Of a DNA stretch of 64,000 bases, positions 31,975 to 44,471 are shown one piece after another. The DNA comes from Ganoderma boninense (Eukaryota > Basidiomycota > Agaricomycetes > Polyporales > Polyporaceae): the NCBI GenBank assembly GCA_002900995.3, contig CM035315.1, positions 853,967 through 917,966 of the forward strand, given 5' to 3'. The first letter of the stretch is position 1. Every line of letters starts with the position of its first letter. The position numbers and the translations under genes are program-made. The notes under the pieces were generated by a model. That model was given only the letters and a program-made list of their open reading frames with translations, did no database searches and had not been told where the DNA came from.

Positions 31975-34785
31975 CGCGGGCGACGGTGAGCGAATCCGAG
32001 ATGACTGTAGCGGCGGTCGTCGAAGTGGAGGCGGTTCAGTGGCCGCATCTGCGCTGCCAGCAGTATTCGCGCTGACGTCCGTATGCATGCTCTCCGGCCC
32101 ACCCTCGGCAAGTACCTGCACGTCGAGATAACCTAGTGTGCTCGAGATCCTGTGTAACGTGAAGACCAGCGTGAGGTGCTGGCCCGACGACAACTGAACG
32201 GTACGCCTCTTCGCCTTGTAGTAATCTCCAGACGGAGCTGCTGTGGTGGAGCTGGCGGATCCATCCGCACAAGCCTGAGCCCGGAGCCTCCTGCTCCTGA
32301 CGGCCTGAGGGACCCCTCCTCCGAGGTCGCACCCCCAGGGATGCGGATGCGACAAGACTGCAGAGAAACAGTTATGAAGACCTCGGTGGACCACTCCGCC
32401 GTGTCGCGGTAGTCGAACTCAACCACGACGGCATCATCTCCCTTCACCAGCCTATACCGATGCGCCCTCGCGTGCGTGCGCCCGCCGACGACGGCGTACC
32501 CAAGATCGCGCAGGATCGCCTGACTCCACCTCGCGAGCCGGATCTCCGTCTGCTTCCAGATGGGGCGCGCGACGCGTGTCCTCGGCGCGTCCTCGAGCGG
32601 GACGTGGAGCACGTCCGTCGTGATGTATGCGCGGCACCGTTCCAGAATCTCCGGCGAGAGCGTGGTGACGCGGAACGCCGCCGCCGCATGGGAGCCGGAG
32701 CGCTCTAGTGGCCGCCCACCGGGGGACTTGACGATGGACCATGACCCCCCCGTCGCGAGGGCGAGACCCGTCCCCGTGTGGGCGTGCTTGACTGTGCAGA
32801 CGACGGCCATGAGGTGCCCTGGGTGCGAAGAGGGTTCGCACGCGAGGAGGGCGAAGTAGATGTTTGAGCATTCGTGTGGGGGAGAAGCCAGTGCGTCGTG
32901 TGAGATGACGTTTCACCACGGGGATGAGCGGAATCCGTGTGCGCACGCCGTAGGGTGTGGTTATGTGTTTCCAAGGAGCCATTCGGGAGGCCAAGTCCGA
33001 ATCCGCGTTCGCAGTGGGGAAGCCGAGGCGCTCGACAAATTGCTCATGGGACAGCGCACGGGTGCTCCACACATCCCTGAACCTCGCGGGGGAGTCCGCA
33101 AAGAGGGTGCTGGTCGCGCCAATGGCGGTGGAAGCGGAGAAGCGAATGCGACACGAGGTCATGATGCCAGTTGACATATTGTTGCTGTCATGTTCAGTGC
33201 GAGTCGCAACGCCGGCAATCACAGCTGGGGGGAGACGGTGTGCGTTACCCCAGTTGAAGAGACTTTGGTGCGGAATGCGCTTCAGGATCTCCTCCTGCAG
33301 CCGGGCAAATGCCCGCGGGCCCTCGCCGTACAGCGTCGGCATGCTGATGTCGAATATCCCAAGTAGCGAGTACGCCTGGTCCTCTATGCGCGTCGTCTGA
33401 CGCTCCGCTGCCCACGACATCCGTCTCGCGACGCTCACCTCGTCCAGCTGCATCCGGTGCAGCAAGACGGCGCGGTCGATCCCGGTGATGGCCTCGATAG
33501 GGCGTGCGAGGCTGGCTTTCGTGCCGAGGAAGCGCCAGTCGAGGGAGAGAAAGACGACAACGGATGGCGCGATGAGCTCTTGCAGCGTCCACCCGCGCTG
33601 AAACCATCTGCTGCGGTGCAACGGGGAATTCGTCCCGTGCAGGCCCAGGTCTTCGCCACGGTCAATACGTTCTCCGTCCGAGTCTCCCTTCCGGTCTCCC
33701 CCGCCTGCGGCGTGTGTATCACTGGAGGGGACGTCGGCTAGAAATGCATAGCACACCGAGGCGTCGCGGTACCACCGGAACATCGAGTTGATTGCCTCCG
33801 ACAGCTCTGCGCTGCTCGTTTTGTCGATGCAGCATGAGTCGATCCACAGGAGCTGGTGCCCGTTCGCGCGAGCTACCTTGCACGCGCGCCGTATCTTCTC
33901 TGAAAGGCGCACGTCGTCCCATAGCTTTGTGTGGGTGGTAGGAGACTCAATCGGAGTCGCTGACGTAGTTGGAAACATATCTAGTGTTTGCCCCAGATCG
34001 TCAGATGCAGATGAAGAGGATTTGAAGTGTGACGACCGTCCAAGTGGAACAATCCTAGACCAAGAGCATTCTGGACCCTCGGGTGGCGGGAATGGTGAAC
34101 AGCGTGAATTTGGCGAAGGCGACGGGGTCTGCTGGGTAGGACCGAGCCCTGAAGATCTCCAGGATGGGCTCCTAGATTCAGGGACAAGGCCAGTGTGTGG
34201 GGCTGAACTATCTCCCTTGAGGTTTATTGCGGTAGCCGCTGCAGGAGGTAGCACACACGTCTCGAGTCCAGTTCGGGAACCCGCAAAGACAGAGCTGGGT
34301 GCCGGAGGTTCTGGTAACGCCCGAGGATCTGTGACGACAGCATGCCTGGATGTTAAGTGATCCGGAGTCGGTCTTTGTGGTAGACGCAAAACTTTTGCAA
34401 GCAGCCGTCGAACGGGTCGCCATGCAGCCTTGCACTGGTGTACGACGTGTAGAGCCTTCCTATTCGTTGCAGGAGCATGCAACGTCTCAGTTGCACCTTC
34501 CAACGTGGACAGAAGAACATCAGAATCTGCATGTCCACCAGCCCAGGGGGGACTTGAAGAAGAGTGTGAAGAGGGGGGAGGAAGAGAGACTGAGGAGCCA
34601 TGGGGAAGGTGTGTGTTTCGTAGTGCGCCGTCTATCTCAGCCAAATACGATTGTTGGATAGTCCTTAGCTCCTGGTATGTCTGCTCTCCTTTCGGGTCCC
34701 ATGTATGCGATAAGATGGCATACTCGATCGTCCCGGGTTCGTTGACGTCAACAAACTGACCCGTGGAGGTATCGAGTAATCTCAT
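31867..34785 (-). pseudogene. HET-domain protein, copy B, with two frameshifts
   Basis: Identical start (MRLLDTSTGQFVDV) and intact for about 620 codons, including all HET motifs and the Ser/Pro-rich insertion. Then an extra T at about 32911-32913 (GACGTTTCACC against GACGTTCACC) and a lost G at about 32229 (CTCCAGACGG against CTCCGAGACGG) shift the frame. Between and after them the remaining reading frames match copy A. In the intact part, differences are mostly substitutions or multiples of three (a Gly-Ser pair added near residue 171, single codons lost elsewhere), as expected of a real allele. Both frameshifts lie close to the contig end, so they may be sequencing errors. Confidence 0.75.
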
Positions 34786-35565
34786 CGCCAGTGCGGAGCC
34801 TGGTAGTCAACATGATACGTCGACAGCATCGTTGTGAGTGATCATATGCAGTTGAAAAGATGAGGTACTTACTATGGTGTACGTCCTAAACTATCCAGTT
34901 AAAAGAGGTCGGACAAGTGGAAGACTGGAGCTGGAAAGGCGAGTGGTGAATTCGCCACGTATTGCTGCCGATAAATACGACGGCGCGGCGCTTGGAGGCC
35001 GCGAGGAATGTTGAATGACATGGATGTACTGGTCGGTAGACAGCCATGGGAAATCGTTAGTAATGGCAATGCCAACGATTTCTCAGCCGTGGATGGTCCT
35101 CTGACTGTGGCCAAGCTAGAGTAGGGGTGGCCGCGTCAGTGGTTGAGTCGGTTGAGACAAAGCTGGATAATCCTCGATAACTTACAAAAGTTGGCTTCCG
35201 ACTCGTTTTCTCCGTATGCCACAATATCTGCCAAACAAGACCAAACATGGGATGGCCAGCGTCTCAGCGCTAGATCTCAGCGCTTCAAGCTTGGAGGCTT
35301 GAAGCTGCCACTTGGCTTGGCACGATTCGAACAGCCTTGACCAACAACACTTGGCGGCTCCGAGTACTAGACATGGCTCTGACAACGAAGAGTCCTGGCC
35401 GAAGGGGGCTCGCTGCCCGTTTTGGATGGATACCGTGACACCCGATCCCCTGAGTAATTTGTTCACAATGCTTTTGAACACATATAATATAGGGAAACCA
35501 TTGACTAGTAATATACCAATACAAGGGGGTTCAGTTTCAGACATTAACCAACCAGATGAGGACGT
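34786..35565. other. HET upstream region and intergenic DNA, copy B (transposon-free)
   Basis: Colinear with copy A except that the transposon is absent (junction at about 35031). A short block at about 35279-35325 contains the inverted repeat GCTTCAAGC...GCTTGAAGC, absent from copy A. Confidence 0.6.
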
Positions 35566-36888
35566 CTAGTATGACGATGGGTGCTTGAGTAGGCTCTGAG
35601 AGACCAGGTATGTCAGCCGCTCTGTTTCGAAACCAATGCACAAGGAGCATCCACTCACCCCACCATCAATGAGTACCGTCTCCCCGTCGACGAACCAGTT
35701 CGCCACCAGGAACAGCACCAGTGCGCCCATGTCCCTGTTCGTCCCCGCACGCTGCTGCCCTTTTTCGACGGGCCCCGACACGGGCACTTCAATGCCGAAC
35801 GTCGTCCCTGGGGGCAAGTGCGACTGCCCGAGGGCGTTCATCGTGCCTGGGGAGCTCATCTCAGTCACGAAGAGCCCGGGCGCGATGCCGTTCACCCGCA
35901 CACCGAGCGGGAGCAGCTCGTGCGCGAGCGATGCAGTCGCGTGCCCAATCGCGGACTTCGAGTACATGTACGGGAAGCTGTTCCCCGAGGTTGCGGGATC
36001 CTGGAGTGCGAGCGCGAACAGTATGCTAGCGATTAGCCGATATCTACCATGAATCTCAGCTGGAGAGGTCTGACCTTGGTCCAGCCGTTCATGGACGACG
36101 TCATGACAACCTGAGGCGCGAAGCGCGCCCCGCCCGGGCTACTCTTCCACTTCTCGAGGAGAGGCAGGAAGGCGAAGGTCAGCCAGTAGGGGCCGACCGC
36201 GTTCGTGGCAAGAGCCTGATCGAAGTCCTCTTCCGCGACCTCGTGGAAATACGCCTTCACGAATGCCTCTGCCTTGGCCTCAGTCGGCGTTTTGAACGGG
36301 GCTGTGGAGATCCTGGAGATACACACATAGGCCATCAAGCATATGGTGTTATACTAGGATGCCAACACTGACCCTGCGTTGTTGAAGAGCACAGTGACAT
36401 GCTGCTCGCGTTTTCCAACTTCGGCGGCGAGACGGAGGGCCTCTGACTATTGACATGCGGTTATCGAAAGTGACCCAGGGTGCATGTAACAGTGTCTAAG
36501 AACGCACCTTACTCCTAACATCGCCCTGTATACCATAAATCCGACCTGGTTTGTTTTCCTTCTCAGCAGCGTCGTTGTACACCTTTGCGATTCTGAATTT
36601 ACCTCGGGTGAGCAACCTAACGAGTGTTCTGAGGCAGTGTAACGCACGTACTGATCAAGGTCCTCCTGTTTAGGACCAATGATGTAGACGGAGGCTCCAT
36701 TGGCGATCAGCGTCGTAGTGATCATGAGACCGATGCCCTACGTGAAGCGTGAGTATCTCGTTCGGACTCTATGGTGGCGATGGCCGCAGGAGGAGACATA
36801 CCGAACCTCCTCCAGTGACAACTGCGACGACCCCAGTGAGATCAAACAGGCTGCTAGAGGTAAGCTCTTTGAGAACGGAGTCGGCCAT
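35566..36888 (-). CDS. Classical short-chain dehydrogenase/reductase 1, copy B
   Basis: Counterpart of 17293-18622, starting at the ATG at 36888 (MADSVLKELTSSSLFDLTGV). It shares exon structure, VVMTSSMNGWTKV, the YMYSKSAIGHATASLAHELL active-site segment and the SLLKHPSSY tail. Differences from copy A are scattered substitutions, such as LFVTEMSSPG against LFVSEMSSPG and KWKSSPGG against KWKNSPGG. All catalytic residues and splice sites seem intact. Confidence 0.85.
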
Positions 36889-37695
36889 GATGAGTGCCTG
36901 AGGAGCTGAGCTGAGTGGCAGTCACTGCACGTCCGTGGACGAAGCCCGCTAGAATAGTACTTATAGCCTCAAGAAGGGGCTGGTCGCAAGTCGCTGAAGC
37001 GTGGACGACATTGTCATCTCTTTCGCACGAGAGAACTCTGCGCCGCAAGAAAACCTTGGGAAGCCCGGTCGGGTGGCCCAGGAGGGCGTTTCTCCCCACG
37101 ATACAACGCCGCGGAAAGCAGGGTGACAAAGCTTGGAGGGTTCAGAGTCACCTGGTATCGCCGGAAGCACCATAATACGAAGAGTTACTGCCGTGATAGA
37201 GCCCGATCGGCGAACCCTTTGGCGATGATGGTCAATTATGTGCAGGGAACATATTGCGAACGGAACCGAAATCCATTGATTAATTCTGGACCAGGCGGGC
37301 CTGGAGTCGGAGTAGTCGCCGTAGCTGACCATATCTTGATGTAGATGACAGGTGCTCTATACCAACAAGTCAGAGAGGGCGCTGGAAGAAGACCATAGGT
37401 ACCGTCAACAACTCGGAACTGAGGAGTCATAGAGCCCTGCACTCACTGTAACGAATGCCGAAGCGTGCCAACGCCAGCTGAGTTAATTGATATTCCCTCA
37501 GGAAACGGCAGACCGCTCATGAAGACCGGTGCCAGGAATGATCTTTAAGTGTATCCGCCTAGGTTTGCTTATTCTGCAACCCGATCGGGCTGTAGGTATG
37601 AAGGATACGATCCGGAGCCCCGTGAGCACAAATACACGACGGAAGCGCTACTCATACAAAGGCCTCCAGCCGACCACCACGCCACCAAAGGACGT

Positions 37696-39008
37696 TCAGT
37701 ACGACGACGGGTGCTTGAGCAAAGTCTGTAAAACAAGAATAATGTCAGCACCTTCGCCCTGCACCAAGCGGCAGTGAGCACTTACCCCACCATCGATCAG
37801 CACCGTCTCCCCGTCGACGAACCAATTCGCCACCAGGAAAAGCACCAGCGCGCCCATGTCCCTGTTCGTCCCCGCGCGCAGCTGCCCCTCCTCCACGGGC
37901 CGCGACACTGGCACCTCGAAGCCGAACGTGCGTCCCGCGGGGAGGTGCGACTGCCCAAGCGCGTTCATCGTGCCCGGGGAGCTCATCTCGGTCGCGAAGA
38001 GCCCGGGCGCGATGCCGTTCACGCGCACGCCGAGCGGAAGCAGCGCGTGCGCGAGCGACGCGGTCGCGTGGCCCATCGCGGACTTGGAGTACATGTAGGG
38101 GAAGGTGTGTCCACAGGTCGCAGAATCCTGGTGCATAAACGGGGAGACGCGGCATGAGCAGCACGGTCACAGCCACAAACAGACGTCGATCCAGATAGCG
38201 AGAGAGGACTGACCTTGGTCCAGCCGTTCATGGACGATATCATCACGACCTGAGGAGCAAAGCGCGCGCCACCCGGGGTGGTCTTCCACTTCTCGAGGAA
38301 AGGAAGGAAGGCGAAGGTGAGCCAATAAGGGCCGACCGCATTGGTGGTCAGAGCGTCGTCGAACTCATCTTCGTCGATTGTATCGAAGTAGGCCTTCACG
38401 AACGCCTCTGCTTTCGCCTCAGTCGGGGGTTCGGACGGGGTTGTTGTGATACTAGAGGACCATCAGCAATACGCTCAGACGCACATATATGGAGCGGACA
38501 CCGACCCCGCGTTGTTGAAGAGGACAGTCACATAATTCTCGTATTTTCCGACCTCAGCAGCCAAGCGCAGCGCCTCTGACTGTTGGCACCAGGTTATCGA
38601 AGGTGAGCCAGTGACCTTTCGATACCTGGACAGACCTTCCTCCTGACGTCACCTTGGATACCGTGGATCCGTCCAGGCTTTCTCTGCTTCTCAGCAGCAT
38701 CGTTGTATACTTGTGCGATCCTGGTAAGCTCGAAATCAGTGATCGAGCTATGTTAGCGACGTGGCATGGATCGTACTTGTCAAGATCTGCCTGCTTAGGT
38801 CCGATGATGTACACAGTCGCCCCGTTCGCGAGAAGGGTGGTAGCAATCATGAGCCCTATCCCCTGTAGGAAGCGTGAATTTCGCCAATGACCGAGTTCGA
38901 CAGACGTCCGAAGACACCCACCGTGCCTCCGCCCGTCACCACCGCGACGACGCCTGTGAGGTCGAATAAACTACTAGAGGAGAGCTCTTTGAGGACAGTG
39001 TCAGCCAT
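37696..39008 (-). CDS. Classical short-chain dehydrogenase/reductase 2, copy B
   Basis: Counterpart of 19359-20702, from the ATG at 39008 (MADTVLKELSSSSLFDLTGV) to the TGA at 37696-37698. VVMISSMNGWTKV, YMYSKSAMGHATASLAHALL and the TLLKHPSSY tail are present. The 3' flank differs from copy A by an extra stretch of roughly 75 nt (about 37480-37560). The TATA-like element upstream is conserved. Confidence 0.85.
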
Positions 39009-39970
39009 GAGTAATTGAGACGAGAAATGAATTGAAAGTGCTGCCGTTCCGTGGACGAAACCCACTGTACTTATAGCGTGCCGGTCGCAAGTTACCGAAG
39101 GGAGGATGACATCATCTCTCCATTCGCATGAAGCCAGAACCAGCCTGGACACCCCGGGGGAAAACGGTTTCGAGAGAGCTGCATAATGACAGAACTTAGG
39201 GGAGCGTGGTGGTCGTTAAAAATGGTAGCTGTAAGAGGGCGAGATGCACACTGGGCCAAGGTGCGCAGGCTCACGCGCGCGGCAGGCTACAAGGCAAGCG
39301 CAGAGTCAGTCACACGTTCTGACTCAAGAGAGAGACGACGACGTGCGAGTCGCGATGCCTCACCGCAAAACAGCCCGATCGGAGAACTTAGAATAACGAT
39401 GACGGCCGGACCACATATTGCGATCGCAGAAGGTATAGCCGAAAGTCGGGTTCCGGGAAAGGAGAGGCGCCTACAACAAGGCCGCTTGTACCATCAATAA
39501 AGCCGAGCACAGCAATACGTAACCACTCACCGATCGACAACGGGCGATGATGTTAGCCAGAGGCGTGCCAAACACGCTCTAGTAGTTGACACTGGGCTAA
39601 GGTGAACTGGTGCAGAGCTTTCTCGTTGCGCCGACTTGCCCACAATACCCACAATTTGGTGCATGTCTGTGGAGTCCCGGCCTGTCGACGACTTGGGACA
39701 GGGGCATCTTGCACATGGGCTACAACCTGAAGAATCCAGGTCGTAAGGCATACATTGTTCGAACTGGATTACGGCTCTGAAACTCGACATCTGCCGATCT
39801 TCGTTGGTTGGCGCTGTGATGATAATACCTAATATCTTACACTGCAGGACCCGTCACTGCGTACACCCAACGCCGTCAGTACTTCAATAAACGTGCAGAA
39901 AAATCGCGGGCGTGAATGAAACAAAAAAAACTACTCACACTACTCGTACGCTCGCCCCGATCCAGGGGGG
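39009..39970. other. Intergenic region, copy B
   Basis: SDR 2 promoter and 3' side of the DUF6533-type gene; colinear with 20703-21665 with small indels. No gene is supported. Confidence 0.4.
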
Positions 39971-41602
39971 TCAAGGTCTGCGCTCATCCCAGACAGCCCG
40001 TAATACCGCGCCGTGTTCCCTAGCAACGAAGAGCTCCTCTGACGAGTCCGAGCTGCACGTCGACGTAAGCGTGTCGCGTCTCCGGAACTGCCCATCCTTC
40101 TCATCCACTTGCGCCTCGGGATCCCGTTCCGGATCGTCATCGTCGTCATCGTCGTCTATCATGCTCCCCGCCATGGAGTGCGAGACACTCGACTGAAACT
40201 TCAACGTGGAAAGCGCGAAGGACGACACCTCCATCGATGACGCGCGCGTCGCGGACTCCATTTCGTATTGTGCGCGTTCGTCTCGGAGGTTGAGGAGGAA
40301 GCGGGACATCAGGATCGAGGTCAGGCTAGCGGCCGCAGGAGATGGTCAGATAAGTGCCTCCGCTGCACGGGGCTAGCTCTCGGAGAGGGACGTACGTGAC
40401 GATGATGTCGTTCAAGAGATTGGAGCCAATGCGCGTGACATAGGCGATGGCGATGACATTGAGAATTACAACAGCCCTGTCATTCCGCGGGGACAATATC
40501 AGCACAGTTGGGCCGCATCCGTATACGCACGACGCGGTTACACACAAGAAATACAGCGTGCCATCCCGGAGAAGGAGTGTGGAATAGTTGGTACCGAACA
40601 CGAGTTTCCTCGTCAGCACATAGACCCGGTGCGTCTTCATCCACGTCAACACGACCACCAGCCCGTCCACGAAGATGGCCGCCACTCGGGTGGCGATGGA
40701 CACTGAACACTACTGTCAAGATATGCTCAGAATGTGCGCTAAACAACTTAAGATACGCACAGTTCTTGTATGTGGAAGCTGTCATTGCGGTCGGGACAGA
40801 TTGACAAGTGAAGAACTTGGATGGGGCAATGAAGACCACCGTTGCGCTTCGGAAGTACTGGTGAGGTCGTGGTACTAGTCAAAACCCAAACCAGACACAA
40901 TTCTGAAAAGCACTGACAAGATTTGTGGCTGCAGGGAACAAGCCCGCGCCCAAGAGAATGACGAACAGTCGCCAATCACGATTCCAAAGGGCATATACGC
41001 GGATTGCGCCAATGGCAACAAGCCGTGTGGGGGGTATAGAGAGTTGCGTCAGTATTGGAAACGCGCCCGCAGGAAGGGACTCCGGACGCACCGGCCATGA
41101 CAATGATGACAACGGTGGAGATGAAAGCTTGCAGCCATGTAATCACCCAACACGTCTATAGTACGAATGTTCAACTAAGAAGTATCTCAAAGGATGGGTA
41201 GAGAAAGGGGGGGACTCACATCGAGAGAATGCAGTGAAGAGAGTGACCATATAACCAGTATGCGATGCAGGAGGGTGACATATCGCGTCAGTGCGAAGAG
41301 GACTACCACTCCTGAAATATTCCGTCCCCATATTTGCTGGACCTCCAAGCCGAACGTGATCGCATATTCATAGAACACGAGAGCTGAAATACGTTGCCAG
41401 GTGAGGAGTAGGACGAAAGGAATAAATCGGCGGCACAACTCACCTGTCGACGCGACGGAGATAAAGAAGGCCCTGCATGAAGCGCAACGAGACACGCGTT
41501 GAGGAGGTGCTTGTATGCGATGTATGTCGTCGAAAAAAGCAGGACTCACACATCTGCGCTTTCCAGGACAGGCCGCAGCTGCTCCAAAGCAACAGTAGGC
41601 AT
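39971..41602 (-). CDS. DUF6533-type seven-helix membrane protein, copy B
   Basis: Counterpart of 21666-23304 with the same exon layout (ATG at 41602, stop at 39971-39973). The DUF6533 core ALVFYEYAITFGLEVQQIWG is identical. The cytoplasmic Asp run is shorter (DDDDDDDDPERDPEAQVDEK), an in-frame length polymorphism. Other helices differ by conservative changes (AIGAIRVYALWNR against AIAAIRVYALWNR). Confidence 0.8.
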
Positions 41603-41836
41603 GCGGGACAGCCGTTCTCCTGCAGACCTTCCCTGCTAAGCTGCACTGAACCTCCCCCACCTGCTGAGAGACGAGTCAGGCCTGAGCACTCGAGAGACAA
41701 TGGCATCGGCCGAGCACGAACGGGTTGAGGACGGGGATATGTGGTTGCCGCAGATCCGCTATACACCACCTATCCGGCCTGTGGCTGCGTGAAAGACTGT
41801 GCGCACCTTTGCGAGGAAAAAAGAGTCCTGATATCT

Positions 41837-42137
41837 GAACCGCAGACCAGTCCGCACCAGATGTGACGTATTACGGTTGGCGAGACGTACATGGATGAAA
41901 TCAAAAAATGATGCTGAGCATCTCGGCGCCTGGCGTTGCGGCCGACGTGTTCGGACCCGCATAAGCCTCATTGACTCAGCCTCACCCGATAAGGTAAGCG
42001 TTTTCCTTTTCTTTCGGCATTGGCCGAACGTTTCAGTCTCCGCGCATACTCTCCTACAAACAGTTAGGCCTAATCTGAAGGTAATTTAGACGTTCAAAAA
42101 AGGAAACAATACTGAACTCCTGCCTATCTACTTAGAT
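41837..42137. other. About 300-nt stretch present only in copy B
   Basis: Copy A reads GATATCATAGACCACC at the matching point (about 23536-23551), while copy B has about 300 nt between GATATC and ATAGACCACC. No terminal inverted repeats or target duplication were found, so it may be a deletion in copy A. Confidence 0.65.
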
Positions 42138-42340
42138 AGACCACCACTGATCCTATTAGCGCCCTATTCCCGCTTTCCAAACGCATTTATTCGCAAATAG
42201 ACGCACGGCGGGGCTCGAATCCACCTGTATTTGGTTGAGTGACGGCGCGAGAATGCGCCCACCATCTCTCTCTTTCCCCCCACCACCATCCCCCTTCCCC
42301 AGCCCAGCATCCACACCTCTTCGCCCTCCTGCCTCCCCCC

Positions 42341-43000
42341 ATGGCCCCCAGCCTCAATTTAAACCTCCCCCTCGAAGACTTTGCGGTGATCCTGGTCGTC
42401 CTGGTCGTCCTGGTCGCAAGGGGCGTCATCGCCATAGTCCTCCGCAACCGGGGTCGCGCTCGGCAGCCCGATCCCGAGGCAATCGCGCTAGAGGAGACAG
42501 GCGCGGCGGCTCATCACACGACCCCCGGCATCGCGCAAAGCGCGATCATACATGGTACGCCTGCGCCCATCCACGCTACGCTCGACGCGATCGGTGCCTG
42601 CCTCCGTGCCGTCGACAGCGCGGGCGCGGCCAGCGTCCCGATCAGCCCTGGCGACAACGCCGCCGTTGCCCGCGCTGCCCTCGACAATGCGGCCAACGGC
42701 GTAGTCGCGGTTGCGAACGACGCCGTGCTCGATGGCCTCGACACCGCCGCTCCTGTTTCGCGTGGCGCCGCGCTCGGTCATGCGGCCGACGGCGCAGTCG
42801 TAGCTGAGCACGAGGCCGCGCTCGGTGGCCTTGACAACGCCGCCCTTGTCTCGCGCGGTGCCGTGCTTGACAATGGGGACGACGCCACCCCTGTCTCGCG
42901 TGGCGCCGTGCTCGACAAGGCCGGCAATATTGGGGACTCCGTGGAGGTGAGCTGCGTGGTAGACGCAAGCGTCAAGCTCAGCCCGGACGCCTCCTCGTGA
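42341..43000 (+). CDS. Ala-rich single-pass membrane protein with degenerate repeats, copy B
   Basis: An intact intronless frame of 219 residues. After a short N-terminus (MAPSLNLNLPLEDF) comes one strongly hydrophobic segment, AVILVVLVVLVARGVIAIVL (about 15-34), then RNRGRARQ. The positive charges after the helix suggest a cytosolic C-terminal side. The rest is rich in Ala, Val, Gly and Asp. Between about 125 and 200 it carries degenerate units of about 15-17 residues built on AVLDG-LDTAAPVSRG (AALGGLDNAALVSRG, AVLDNGDDATPVSRG). No family was recognised. A start 102 nt upstream is possible but would add a low-complexity His/Pro leader. In copy A the same gene is frameshifted. Confidence 0.6.
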   Translation: MAPSLNLNLPLEDFAVILVVLVVLVARGVIAIVLRNRGRARQPDPEAIALEETGAAAHHTTPGIAQSAIIHGTPAPIHATLDAIGACLRAVDSAGAASVPISPGDNAAVARAALDNAANGVVAVANDAVLDGLDTAAPVSRGAALGHAADGAVVAEHEAALGGLDNAALVSRGAVLDNGDDATPVSRGAVLDKAGNIGDSVEVSCVVDASVKLSPDASS

Positions 43001-44471
43001 GGCAAGGTGCTATTCGGTATGTTTTCTAATTCGTTTTCGTTTCCCCCTTCTGATGAACTATCCTTGTAAGCTCTTCCAGGGTCGGCAGGTGGGTGCCATA
43101 TCCCCGCTACCTAATTCAACCTTACACTCTTCGAACAGTATTTAGGTATGGTGTTCGGAGGCTTGGAAAGCGATAGGTTAGCACCTCAGCTGTTCAATCT
43201 TTGACCCTGACCACTGACTTAGATCCTACGCACCCATTACAGAGATTTGAAGTATGGTTTTGAGCATATCTAAACTTGTTTGTAACATGCCCTTTTCGAT
43301 TGTTTGGTGCTCGGTTATCATCCTGTTTCGTGTTACGTCGCGTCGTTTTCGTTTCGTTATTTCCTATTGGCCCCGATCCCTTGGCCTCGTCGTACGTCTA
43401 CCAATCTGGTATAGATATAATTGTATTGGGCTGCGGTGATTGGTATATCGTACGCTAGTACTGTATTACTCGGACTACTGGATAGGACTCTACTGCCATA
43501 CATCCTCGTAATGTAGTCAGCTACCCTGTACATTAGGAGATTGATCAATATATTTTTGTTGTTCCCATATTAAGCAAATTCCCGCTCGAATCGTCCCAGA
43601 GCTCGCGAAGCCTGAGAAGATTGTTTGCGATCTCTCATCATGACCACAGACGTGCGCTCAAAGTGCCATCATTTTCGAATCTGTTAGTGGCTGTACTTGG
43701 CATATCAGGATGCTCTACTATTCGGTCACGGGCGTGCTGGCCTTGAATCACCCAAACGTTTCGTGTCGCGACGTTCTCGTTCGTCTATATTCTTGGCATT
43801 CTCTTCAGGCCTCATGTATCCCGCATTTCGCGGCCTGGCCATTCCCTCTTCTCGTCTAGGAGCGACCCACCCGTTTAAGAGTTTTGCCGCTCGGGCCCGC
43901 CACAAGCCAACGATCATGATATCCTCACCCGGTCCCGCTCGACTAACCACCTTCCCACCTGTCTGGAGACGATGGCGCTCCTGCATGGGATCGTCTCACC
44001 TGTCTGGCGATGTCACGCTTGTCCATCGACGTCCCGGCTATGTCGCAGCAGCCTGCTCGTCCATGTCGCGGCAGCGTCTCGCCCATGACCATATCGCATC
44101 CACTGCGGGCAAAGCGCGCATTCTGCCGATCGTCCTTCCATCGTTGCATGCGTGCGTCTGAGCATCGTTCTCTATGACCTCACTGCCCAAACTGGTTCGA
44201 ACGAAAGGTTTAAAGATTATTTCAAACTTGTATAGAGATTCCCTGGGAGAAACCACAACGCCGGGTGTGGGGAAGCTACTGGGCGTCTCTGTCTGACTCC
44301 CCCTTCGCTAATGGGCGCCTCTGCCCTCGTTCGTGACTGTGAGCTGCCGCCCTTGCCTCTCAAGATCCCAAGTTTGATCATGGCTCGCCCTCCATTCCCC
44401 GTTATTGCTCCTGGAATGTTTGTGTACAAACATCCTTCAACTCAATCTCCGAACTATCCTTCTTTGCCACC
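43001..44471. other. Non-coding region with 20-nt-period degenerate repeat, copy B
   Basis: Matches 24416-25893. The degenerate GGTCCCGCTCGACTAACCAC-type units lie at about 43930-44060. Open frames inside (43254-43439, 43697-44161) have no supporting features. Confidence 0.4.

Noticed and set aside
43254..43439. Short hydrophobic frame on the plus strand, present in both copies
   Set aside because: Conservation is due to the duplication alone; no start context or family supports it.
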